Assembly (NCBI RefSeq): GCF_905171775.1
Contig: NC_053489.1
Location: forward strand, 143,384,142-143,448,141
DNA length: 64,000 nucleotides
Direction of reading: 5' to 3'
Origin: Rana temporaria
Taxonomy: Eukaryota; Chordata; Amphibia; Anura; Ranidae
Shown here piece by piece: positions 55,601 to 63,721 of the stretch. The notes beneath the pieces were generated by a model. That model did not search any database. It saw only the letters and a program-made list of their open reading frames with translations, and was not told the origin of the DNA. Position 1 is the stretch's first letter. The number at the start of each line of letters is the position of its first letter. A program made the position numbers and the translations under genes.

Positions 55601-55859
55601 GTATAGTAGTTTCCTCTATATTTCTGGCGTAAATAATTCTTGGTGGATTAATGATTTGATATTGTAAAAGAAAAGCCAAGCTGGGAAAAAGCCAAAAAAA
55701 AGGTGTACAGACAAATAGGTGTCAGAGATGACAACTGCAGGGGTCAGAAGTAGAGTGTATTCAAGTAATAATGAACAGAAAATACTAAACGAAAAACATG
55801 AAAATGAGTGTGGTTTTATTTTGCGAAATTGTAAAAAATGTCCTTTTTTTTCCACACAG

Positions 55860-56405
55860 GAAGAAGAGATCAGCCAGGAGGTGGCAGATCCTCAGGTGTC
55901 TGTCAGCCAGGAGGAGGCCGGGGTCAGTGGCAGCCAGGAGGAGGCCGGGGTCAGTGGCAGCCAGGAGGAGGCTGGGCCCAGTGGCCTGCAGCAGGGCCCC
56001 CCGGCCAGGAGAACCACCACCAGCCAGTCTTCTCCCCCCCAGGTGAGGCCATCAAGCCGAAGGAGGCAGTTGAGGCCTGTGGAGGAGGCAAGCCTCCGCA
56101 TGATACAGGAGGCAAGCGCCATCATGAGGGCCCCCCTCAACCCCACAGAGGCCTTCAGTGCCTCATTGGCCCACGATTTAAATGGAGGGGAGGAGGACCA
56201 GAGAAGACTGGCAAAGGCCCTGATGAACCAGGTCCTTTGGTGGATGCAGAGGGGCCTGCTGACCCCAGAGACTGGGCTATGTGACCCGGCCCGGCTTGCG
56301 GAACACCATCCTCCTGCTGCCACATCGACCCCACCTGCAAGACCCCGTGTTAGATCCGCTGGAAGGCTGCCTGGAGGGAAGGCTGGAAAGAGGAGGAAAC
56401 GTTGA
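55860..56405 (+). CDS. Harbinger MADF-domain protein, exon 2
   Basis: Residues 159-339 after acceptor CCTTTTTTTTCCACACAG. It starts with three copies of a SQEEAG(V/P)SG repeat, then a proline-rich part. A helical segment follows (RPVEEASLRMIQEASAIMR, FSASLAHDLNGG, LMNQVLWWMQRGLL), possibly for dimerisation like BESS. The basic end is GKAGKRRKR, a likely nuclear signal. The last about 17 codons and the 3' UTR are the antisense of exon 1. Splicing removes 259 bp, phase 0; the total is 339 aa. Confidence 0.82.
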   Translation, partial: EEEISQEVADPQVSVSQEEAGVSGSQEEAGVSGSQEEAGPSGLQQGPPARRTTTSQSSPPQVRPSSRRRQLRPVEEASLRMIQEASAIMRAPLNPTEAFSASLAHDLNGGEEDQRRLAKALMNQVLWWMQRGLLTPETGLCDPARLAEHHPPAATSTPPARPRVRSAGRLPGGKAGKRRKR

Positions 56406-56591
56406 TTTTCTGCCTTCCATTTCCTTCCACATAAAGGACATATTGTTTGTACTACCACAGTTTGGGTTCCTTTGTTTGTGTGCTGCTGCTTCATATTTTT
56501 GTGTTTGGCTCCTGAGGCTTGGAAGTTTATCCTTCACCATGTTGGAAATGCAAGTTTGCATATAGTTTGCTATCTATTCTAGTGCTGCCGT
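56352..56591 (+). repeat. Inverted copy of MADF exon 1 at the 3' end of the same gene
   Basis: Read on the minus strand it reproduces 55237-55515 with several small deletions. Shared blocks include TAGCAAACTATATGCAAACT, ACATGGTGAAGGATAAACTT, CAAAGGAACCCAAACTGTGG and CCTTCCAGCGGA. It lies upstream of the polyadenylation signal at 56623. One mature transcript therefore carries both arms. Confidence 0.9.
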
Positions 56592-56622
56592 TCTTTTTTT
56601 TTTTTGTGATGACATTTGCCTG

Positions 56623-56628
56623 AATAAA
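56623..56628 (+). terminator. Polyadenylation signal of the MADF gene
   Basis: AATAAA in TGAATAAAAGGC, followed by a GT-rich stretch (TGTCTATTGTTTGTTATACT near 56655). It lies 218 nt after the stop codon. Confidence 0.7.
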
Positions 56629-56659
56629 AGGCTTTTTGCTTTCAGTTGAAAACATGTCT

Positions 56660-57472
56660 ATTGTTTGTTATACTGTGGGGATTATTAGGCAGCAAACCTT
56701 TAATAAATATACAATGGGTAATTTACAAAGGACACACTCCTTGGGGGGGGGGGGGACATTTGGTGTGCCAACATGGTTTAATATTCTCAAATGAAACACA
56801 AAAAATAAAAAAAAATAAAAAATAAAAAAACATGTTAAAAAAAAAAAATTTAAATGGTGACATAACTAGAAACAACCAAAAAAAAAAAAAAGATGCACAT
56901 TCCTTTACAAAAATGACTACTATAAATTATGGAGGACCACCAACCAAAACACACGTCTGGCATAGAAAACCTTATTAAAGGATTACATCACAAGCAAGAA
57001 ATGTGACATTTCAGTATGGGACAACTCTATTGAAATTGCATCAGTAAGAGAACGGGGTTATTCTAGCAAGAGAAGAATTAATAAAACGAGGCAAGAAAAT
57101 GTGGTTTAGTGCGCCTTTTTAAGACATTGTTCTCTTGCTAGAATAAAAGGGTTCTAATGACGAATGTGCCATATCCCAAACAAACGCGAGTTTTACCTGA
57201 ACGAGCGCTCCCGTCTCCTCATTTGGACTGAGCATGCGCAGGGTTTTTGTACGCTGCTTTTGTGTACAGACGACCGAACATGTCTGACGGACACGATTCC
57301 AGCAGACTGTTTTAAAGCAAGACCAGGAAACAGTTGTTCGTTGGAAAACGGTCTGGCCGACGATTGTTTGCTGGAATCCTGTACGTTACTGCCTACACAC
57401 GAACGAACATGTCCGCTGAAACTGGTCCGCGGACCAGTTTCAGCAGACATGTTTGGTCGTGAGTACGGGGCC
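56660..57472. other. Right arm of the Harbinger transposon
   Basis: Non-coding. A-rich simple sequence at 56797-56893. The subterminal region (57240-57472) carries scattered CGAACATGTC / GACATGTT motifs and a 46-bp hairpin at 57407-57452 (TGAAACTGGTCCGC / GCGGACCAGTTTCA) just before the terminal repeat. Confidence 0.65.
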
Positions 57473-57475
57473 TAA

Positions 57476-58772
57476 GAGTTATGTGGAGTCGTGCACCACG
57501 TGCATCCGAAGTAAAGGGAGCAAATCCAGAGCCTGGGGACTGTTGAAGCCTTTGCCCGTACCAGAGAGACCATGGAGAATGATCTCCATGGATTTTATTG
57601 TTGAGCTCCCTCCTTCTGAGGGTTTCACCACCATTTTTGTGACAGTGGACAGACTATCCAAGATGGCACACTTTCTGCCCATGAGGGGTACACCTTCTGC
57701 TCCCGAAACTGCTAAAATCTTCATTAAGGAAATTGTGCGGTTACACGGCATCCCCGCAAATATCGTGTCAGATCGTGGAGTACAGTTTACTTCCAGGTTC
57801 TGGAGAGCGCTCTGCGAGTCCCTCAAGATTGAGCTGTCGTTCTCATCTGCTTATCACCCACAATCAAATGGCCAAACTGAGAGGACAAACCAAACTTTAG
57901 AACAATACCTACGCTGTTTCTCTTCGTTCTCCCAGGAAGATTGGGTCTCTCTACTTCCACTGGCTGAATTCGCATATAATAATTCAATTCACTCTGCTAC
58001 CAAACAATCCCCTTTCTTTGCGAATTACGGCTACCACCCGCTATTTTTGTCTAATCGTGTCCCGGAATGTACGGTGCCCGCCGTCCAAGAGACATTAGAC
58101 TTCTTCAGCGCTAACAACAGGCTTCTCCAGGAAACTATGGCAAAGACTCAGGAGCATAATAAGGAGGTATTTGATAAAAGGCGAAGAGGAGAACTCAACC
58201 TGGAACCTGGGGATCTGGTATGGTTGTCTACTGTGAACTTGAGACTTGCCTGTCCGTCTAAGAAACTGGGGCCTAAGTTTATGGGGCCATTTCCAATCAG
58301 AAGGAAGATCAACAGTGTGGCCTATGAACTAGAATTACCAGAGTCTTTCCGCATCCATCCGGTCTTTCATGTCACCCTCCTGAAGCCTGACGTCACCAAC
58401 CCCTTTCCTGGGCGAAGCACTGATCCACCCGAACCGGTCTTGGTTAACGGTGAGGAGGAATTCGAGATTGAGTCTATCCTTGACTGCAGAAAAAGGCGCA
58501 ATCAGGTTCAGTTCCTGGTGAAATGGAAGGGCTATGGCCCTGAGGAAAACTCCTGGGAACCTGAACGTAACATCCACGCTAAGAGCTTGATTCGGTCCTT
58601 CAAGAACGCTCATCCACTCAAGATGTCTCAGTTGGGCATCCGGAGGCTGCCCATTGGAGGGGGGCAATGTCATGGACTTGGTAGACCACTAGGTGGCGCT
58701 AATCGCGCACCGGCGCGCAATAGCGGCAATAGCGCATTAGCACGCACGGGAGCGCGCGGGCACGCTCAATAG
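57476..58772 (+). CDS. Chromovirus pol, part 3: integrase and chromodomain
   Basis: Open from the Harbinger junction. It opens with the second half of the HHCC finger (CTTC). The catalytic core follows: MDFIVELPP (first Asp), IVSDRGVQFTS (second Asp) and HPQSNGQTERTNQTLEQYLR (Glu). Next come the C-terminal integrase region (GDLVWLST, HVTLLKP) and a chromodomain (58457-58620: EFEIESILDCRK, FLVKWKGYGPEENSWEP). The chromodomain would target integration to modified chromatin. The frame runs through the polypurine tract and about 30 codons into the 3' LTR before its stop. Confidence 0.9.
58664..58677 (+). promoter_or_regulatory. Polypurine tract of the chromovirus
   Basis: TTGGAGGGGGGCAA directly before the 3' LTR is the expected primer for plus-strand DNA synthesis. 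Confidence 0.8.
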
Positions 58773-59432
58773 CGGCGCGCGCGGGCACGTGCTGATGCCA
58801 TTTTGGCGCCACTTAGGCTATTTAATGGGGCTCTCCCCATAGCCCCCTGCTGCTCAGTCAACAGCGTTCCTGTTTACCCTACCTGATACCTGTTACCTGA
58901 TTGGCTCCTGTTTCCTGTGACCTTGGCTTACCATTGACCCTGCTGTTCTCCGCCTGCCCTGACCCTTGGCTTGTCTGACTTCGCTTCCGCCTCCTCCTTC
59001 CAAACGGTCTGCTGCCCGCCTGTTACTGATCCGGCTTGAACTACGACTCTGCTTTGGCTTCCCCCTGTACCTGATCCGCCCGCCTGTGTTTGAACTACGA
59101 CTCTGCTTTGGCTTCCCCCTGTACCTGATCCGCCCGCCTGCCTGACTCTGCCAGCATCTGTACTACAGCACACCTCCCACCTGCTGCCTGTTCCAGCCAT
59201 CTGCACCAAGCTCCTGTTGTCTGCTGTCTTACCTCCGGCATCTCTGCAGTTCCTGCACAGCATCTGTGGAGTCTTCAGGAGACCACCGCAGACCTGCACT
59301 GCACCTTCCTGGCGCTTGTGCGACTCTGAACTCTAGCGCTCCCTGTCTGCTCTACCAGGGGTTCCGGAGTCAGAGGAGCAAGAGTTGCCATTCCCTGCAC
59401 GCCAGGCTCTGCTCTGTACCAGGTACGTGACA
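58678..59432 (+). repeat. 3' LTR of the chromovirus
   Basis: 755 bp, TGTCATGG...GTGACA. It retains the TATTTAAT box (58818) and the GCTGCTCAGT start sequence (58849-58858). It has a duplicated segment around GAACTACGACTCTGCTTTGG (59041 and 59093). Confidence 0.93.
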
Positions 59433-59437
59433 AGGAG

Positions 59438-60061
59438 ACCAAAAATGCTTATAAGTGAAAGAAAAGGGTATTAAAAAGGTGACAAACAAGTGAAAAAAAA
59501 CAATGCACTACTCACAACAAATAGTATATACAAAAACAGGGGAGATACCGTAAACATAAATAAGCCAGGCCGAGGTCACACACCAGGGGATATCAGCAGG
59601 ATGGGGGACAAGAAGCAAGACGGACAGGGAGAGCAAGGATGGATAGGCTGCAGGGCAGGGATCCAAAGGAAATCAGGATACAGACGGGACAGGTCCAGGA
59701 AGGGCTTGGAGTAAGGATCGGATCGAGTCGGGTCAGAAGCAGGCTCAGGGTCAGGATTGCAGGCTCAGGGTCAGGAAGAGAGATACCAAGGCGAGGTGTG
59801 CTTGCACTCGCCGGGTATAAATAGGGATGTCAGTGATTGGCTTGAAGTCACACCTGAGCACAGCAAGAGACGTACGCTCCACACTGCCAGGATCCATCCG
59901 CTGGTGGAGACCAGTACTGCGTCCCAAAGATGATATAACACCAGCAGGGAGAAGTTCTCCTGACAGTTCCAAACTGCCAGGAGACACCTGCTGGTGAACC
60001 ACAGTACTGCGAGCCAACTAATAATAATAAATATTACCAGCGGATGGAACCTTTCCGGACA
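59438..60061 (-). repeat. 3' LTR (minus sense) of the non-autonomous LTR element, main part
   Basis: Together with 45240-45283 it forms one LTR of about 668 bp; the chromovirus split it. It matches 62439-63115. It has lost four bases at GGGTATTAAAAAGG (about 59468), where the other copy keeps a minus-strand AATAAA. Confidence 0.9.
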
Positions 60062-60076
60062 GTACCCCCCCTCAAA
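60062..60076 (-). promoter_or_regulatory. Polypurine tract of the non-autonomous LTR element
   Basis: On the minus strand GAGGGGGGGTAC directly precedes the LTR start TGTCCGG. It fixes the element's orientation as minus. Confidence 0.75.
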
Positions 60077-60155
60077 GGAGCGGCCTCCAGACGCTCCAAC
60101 TAACTGTTGCCGGGGAAAATCCATGGTGACAAACTGGGCAACAGGTAAAGTCACA

Positions 60156-62365
60156 TCAGGTTGGATATGAGGAAAGTCCAAAGTCCATGGCTTTAAACCG
60201 AACAAAAAACAGCTTGAGCTGAGTAGCGGGTACAGACACTTTCGGGCAGACAGCAGGCACATCAGACTGGAAAGTGGGCATATCAGACTGGAAAGTGGGC
60301 ACATCAGATTGGAAACCAAGCTCATCAGACTGGAAACTAAGCTCATCAGACTGGAAACCAAGCTCATCAGACTGGGAAGCAGGCACATCAGACTGGAAGG
60401 CAGGCACATCAGGCTGGAAGGCATGAACCGGGTAACCAGGCTGGAAGGCAGGAACCGGGACACCAGGCTGGGAGGCAGGAACCAGGACACCAGGCTGGAA
60501 CGCAGGAACCAGGACACCAGGCTAGAAGGCAGGAACCAGGACACCAGGCTGGAAGGCAGGAACCAGGACACCAGGCTGGAAGGCAGGAACCAGGATGCCA
60601 GGCTTGAAGACATGCACCGGGACACCAGGTTTGAAGACCGGCACAGGGACACCAGGCTGGGCAGAAGACAGGAACACCTCAGGCTTGGCAAAAGACAGGA
60701 ACACCTCAGGCTGGGCAGCAGACAGGAACATCTCAGGCTGGGCAGCAGACAGTGGCAGATCAGGCTGGGCAGCAGACGGTGGCAGATCAGGTTGGGCAGC
60801 AGACAGTGACAGATCAGGCTGGGCAGCAGACTGTGGCAGATCAGGTTGGGCAGCAGACGGTGGCAGATCAGGCTGGGCAGCAGACAGTGGCAGATCAGGC
60901 TGGGCAGCAGACAGTGACTCATCAAACTGGGCAGCAGACAGTGATAGATCAGGCTGGGCAGCAGACAGTGGCTCATCAGGCTGGGCAGCAGACAGTGGCT
61001 CATCAGGCTGGGCAGCAGACAGTGGCTCATCAGGCTGGGAAACGGGCACCACAACATCAGGCTGCAACACTGGCACCTCAGGGTTCAACTCTAGGACCTC
61101 AGGCTGGGTAGCTGGCACTGGAAAGTCAGGCTGGGTAGCTGGCACTGGAAAGTCAGGCTGGGTGGCTGGCACTGGAAAGTCAGGCTGGGTGGCTGGCAAT
61201 GGAAAGTCAGGCTGAGTGGCTGGCACTGAAACGTCAGGCTGGGTGGCTGGCACTGAAACGTCAGGCTGGGTGGCTGGCACGGAAACGTCAGGCTGGGTGG
61301 CTGGCACTGAAACATCAGGCTGGGTGGCTGGCACTGAGACATCAGGCTGGGTGGCTGGCACTGAGACGTCAGGCTGGGTGGCTGGCACTGAGACGTCAGG
61401 CTGGGTGGCTGGCACTGGGACGTCAGGCTGGGTAGCCGGCACTGGGACGTCAGGCTGGGTAGCTGGCACTGGGACGTCAGGCTGGGTAGCTGGCACTGGG
61501 ACGTCAGGCTGGGTAGCTGGCACTGGGACATCAGGCTGGGTAGCTGGCACTGGGACGTCAGGCTGGGTAGCTGGCACTGGTACGTCAGGCTGGGTAGCTG
61601 GCAAGATGGTGTGGGTCGGGAAGTACTTCCACTTCATTTTAGGTTTAGTCACTGCAGATTTATAAATAACGGGAGGGATGTATGAAAAGGATGGAATTGA
61701 GTAAGAAGAAGGGCTGGAATGTGGCAGAGACACAGGAACAGTGGCTGGAGGAGGTTTTTGTGGAGTTGTTACAGGTGGAAGGGAAGAAGCAGGTGGATTG
61801 AAGGCAGAGTAGGTGCAACCAGTAGACACTGGGTAATAATATTTGTCAGGAAGCTGGGTAAACTGGACTGTAGCTGGGGTTGCCATAGGCGATGGACGGA
61901 TAGATTCTTGGAAAGGCAGGTGATTAATGGCAGGGCTGGAATGTAGTGGCTTGGCTGAATTTAGGAGATCTGACCATGCCTGCAGCACAGGTTGAACAAA
62001 AGCTGGTTCACACACACCCTGTCTAATACAATCAGATAACTTCTGCTGGGGACAAGAGAAATAATGTTCATTTAAAGAAGCCGGATCATCCTCTATTAAC
62101 CATACCAGGGATTCAACTTGGTCACGACTAAAGGGGGAGAGAAATCATCACTTCCATCGGGAATAAACGACAGGGCCGGCTTTACACATAACCGGATTAA
62201 TGGCTGAACATCATTAAAAGACATATAGCCCTGATCCACCAAGGAATGAGCTGATCGGATGGTTTCCATCAGCTGGTCACTAGTCCACCCTTCTAAAACC
62301 TGGCGACAATATTCCTCATCCTCTGCTGCAAGCAGAGAAAAGTAAACGATTTAATTGAAATCCAT
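60156..62365 (-). pseudogene. Repeat-rich protein of the non-autonomous LTR element (about 736 codons)
   Basis: I do not recognise the family. The position after the primer site is that of gag. The N-terminal 80 codons (EEYCRQVLEGWTSDQL, YMSFNDVQPLIRLC) look globular. A Ser/Pro/Tyr-rich segment follows, then about 40 tandem short repeats: PATQPDVPV-type (about 18), SAAQPDLPL-type (about 14), PAFQPGVLV-type (about 9) and 7-residue FQSDVPA-type. Breaks: a stop five codons after the Met at 62365, a frameshift near 62137 and a C-to-T type stop at 60522-60524. The open core (62015-60525) is 497 codons. No protease or RT is fused. Confidence 0.7.
60240..61605. repeat. Composite coding minisatellite, 27-bp and 21-bp units
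   Basis: Four adjacent arrays: 21-bp units (CATCAGACTGGAAAGTGGGC core) at 60240-60400; 27-bp units with GGCTGGAAGGCAGGAACC at 60400-60655; 27-bp units with GGCTGGGCAGCAGACAG at 60655-61040; 27-bp units with GGCTGGGTAGCTGGCACTG at 61099-61603. All lengths are multiples of three, so both strands stay open over long stretches. The plus-strand frames are shadows. Confidence 0.92.
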
Positions 62366-62426
62366 ATTAGAAAAACGCACCACACCAGGATGGTTCCTCA
62401 ATGCAGGCACGTCTGGTCAAGGAGTG

Positions 62427-62436
62427 GCCTTGGTAT
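62427..62436 (-). promoter_or_regulatory. Self-priming primer-binding site of the non-autonomous LTR element
   Basis: On the minus strand ATACCAAGGC starts two bases after the LTR. It is the exact complement of GCCTTGGTAT (62846-62837, minus sense), which lies 24-33 bp after the TATTTATA box (62870-62877), near the expected transcript start. The arrangement is identical to that in the chromovirus. Confidence 0.75.
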
Positions 62437-62438
62437 AC

Positions 62439-63115
62439 TGTCACAGAGCTAGTAGACCAGACTGTGTGACTGCATAGAGGAGACCAAAAACGCATATAAG
62501 TGAAAGAAAAGGGTATTTATTAAAAAGGTGTCAAACAAGTAAAAACAACCAGTGCACTACCCACAACAAATAGTATATACAAATGCAGGGGAGATACCGT
62601 AAATGTAAATAAGCCAGGCCGAGGTCACACACCAGGGAATATCAGCAGGATGGGGGACAAGGAGCAAGACGGACAGGGAGAGCAAGGATGGATAGGCTGC
62701 GGGGCAGGGATCCAAAGGAAATCAGGATACAGACGGGACAGGTCCAGGAAGGGCTTGGGATAAGGATCAGATCAGATCGAGTCGGGTCAGAAGCAGGCTC
62801 AGGGTCAGAATTGCAGGCTCAGAGTCAGGAAGAGAGATACCAAGGCAAGGTGTGCTTGCACTCGCCAGGTATAAATAGGGATGTCAGTAATTGGCTTCAA
62901 GTCACACCTGAGCGCAGCAAGAGCCGTACGCTCCACACTGCCAGGATCCATCCGCTGGTGGAGACCAGTACTGCGTCCCAAAGATGATATAACACCAGCA
63001 GGGAGAAGTTCTCCTGACAGTTCCAAACTGCCAGGAGACACTTGCTGGTGAACTACAGTACTGCGAGCCAACTAATAATAATAAATATTACCAGCGGATG
63101 GAACCTTTCCTGACA
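62439..63115 (-). repeat. 5' LTR (minus sense) of the non-autonomous LTR element
   Basis: 677 bp, TGTCAGG...GTGACA in minus sense. It keeps a TATA box (62870-62877) and a minus-strand AATAAA (62516-62521). It is flanked by CAGAC (63116-63120). Confidence 0.92.
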
Positions 63116-63120
63116 CAGAC

Positions 63121-63429
63121 GTGTTCACTGGTTCTGATGGTCAAAAGCAATACAGGATTCGTGATTTTATCAACTGCTCTACCACGCGGGTGATATATAT
63201 GATCACCTGTCCCTGTGGAAAAATCTATATAGGTAAAACTAAGAGACAGCTGAAAATCAGAATCAGCGAACACGTCCAGATCATAGTCAAAAAGGATGAT
63301 GAACGCATAGTAGCATTACATTTCTTGAACTTTCATGGGGGCGATCCGCAAGGTCTCCGTGTCAAGGGTATCTCTAGATTGAATTTAACACTTAGGAGAG
63401 GCGATTTTGATAAGATCCTTCTTAGGTAG
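63121..63429 (+). CDS. GIY-YIG endonuclease domain of the Penelope element
   Basis: The 3' part of the Penelope protein, open for 102 codons. VIYMITCPCGKIYIGKTKRQ carries the CxC motif and the YI...YIGKT core of the GIY-YIG fold. LKIRISEH supplies the conserved Arg and His. It nicks target DNA to prime reverse transcription. The N-terminal RT portion lies 17.9 kb upstream because of the nested insertion. The first Met is not the real start. Confidence 0.88.
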   Translation: MFTGSDGQKQYRIRDFINCSTTRVIYMITCPCGKIYIGKTKRQLKIRISEHVQIIVKKDDERIVALHFLNFHGGDPQGLRVKGISRLNLTLRRGDFDKILLR

Positions 63430-63536
63430 GAAAAGATGTGGATCTTTCTCCTAAATGCATTACAGCCCCAAGGGTTAAATAACGAATGTAATCTTTTGGT
63501 ATTATTGCAACCATAATTCCAAGGTCCATGTGTGGC

Positions 63537-63720
63537 TGGTGTCCGCGATATGGTAATGTTGTCATTTCTTACAATGTATGGTGGAGGTATCGTTTTTTAA
63601 CTTGTATACGGTGGAATAAAAAAAAAAAAAGTAATTAATATTTTTGCTATAACCAGCTGTGTTCCTCTCTGACGAATTCTGTCTGGGCTATCCTCCCTCT
63701 CTTCCCCCCTTTTTTTCATA
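63537..63720 (+). repeat. Right pseudo-LTR of the Penelope element
   Basis: Direct repeat of 41508-41690 (TTTCTTACAATGTATGGT, TCCTCTCTGACGAATTCTG). It marks the end of the element. Confidence 0.82.
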
Positions 63721-63721
63721 A

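Larger units (their letters stand above)
49170..57472. mobile_element. Autonomous PIF/Harbinger DNA transposon with three genes (8303 bp)
   Basis: Inverted ends GGCCTTGTACTCACGACC / GGTCGTGAGTACGGGGCC, flanked by TAA on both sides (49167-49169, 57473-57475), the 3-bp TWA duplication of this superfamily. Excision of the unit and one TAA leaves the host integrase frame open. Three spliced genes, all without stops: transposase (+, 49659-51316), Myb/SANT-like (-, 54193-52456) and MADF (+, 55127-56405). The first two are convergent, the last two divergent. Subterminal hairpins lie at 49201-49225 and 57407-57452. Intact coding capacity suggests a recent, possibly active copy. Confidence 0.93.
45284..59432 (+). 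mobile_element. Ty3/Gypsy chromovirus (Tf1/sushi-like), split by Harbinger
   Basis: LTRs of about 750 bp (45284-46033, 58678-59432), both TGTCATGG...GTGACA. Flanked by perfect AGGAG duplications (45279-45283, 59433-59437). Order: gag with zinc knuckle, protease, RT, RNase H, integrase, chromodomain; no envelope. The near-identical LTRs suggest recent insertion. One nonsense codon, one single-base frameshift and the Harbinger insertion break the coding region. Confidence 0.95.
45240..63115 (-). mobile_element. Non-autonomous LTR retrotransposon (minus strand) inserted in Penelope
   Basis: Two LTRs starting TGTCA and ending TGACA (minus sense) bound 2.38 kb of internal sequence (60062-62438), flanked by perfect 5-bp CAGAC duplications (45235-45239, 63116-63120). 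Orientation follows from the TATA box, primer site and polypurine tract. No protease, RT or integrase is present. The only coding content is the repeat-rich frame at 60156-62365. The chromovirus at 45284-59432 interrupts the LTR that is 3' in minus sense. It is presumably mobilised by an autonomous relative with the same priming system. Confidence 0.88.
41508..63720 (+). mobile_element. Penelope-like retroelement, split by a 17.9-kb insertion
   Basis: The two parts (41508-45239 and 63121-63720) hold a Penelope-type RT and a GIY-YIG endonuclease respectively, which form one protein in intact elements. About 180-bp direct repeats (41508-41690 and 63537-63720) flank the whole, as the pseudo-LTRs of Penelope elements do. 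The insertion begins after CAGAC at 45235-45239 and ends before CAGAC at 63116-63120. The coding part is decayed except for the endonuclease. Confidence 0.85.

Noticed and set aside
55892..56494. 200-codon minus-strand frame over MADF exon 2
   Set aside because: Partly antisense of exon 2 and partly the inverted copy of exon 1; it has no start or splice context. The inverted repeat itself is reported instead.
60240..61605. CRISPR-like regular 27-bp repeats
   Set aside because: Units are contiguous with no unique spacers and the context is a vertebrate LTR element.
60309..61665. Plus-strand frames of 119-206 codons (WAADSDRSG-type and WVAGTETSG-type repeats)
   Set aside because: Shadows of the minus-strand repeat-rich frame; they begin and end with the arrays and have no unique flanks.
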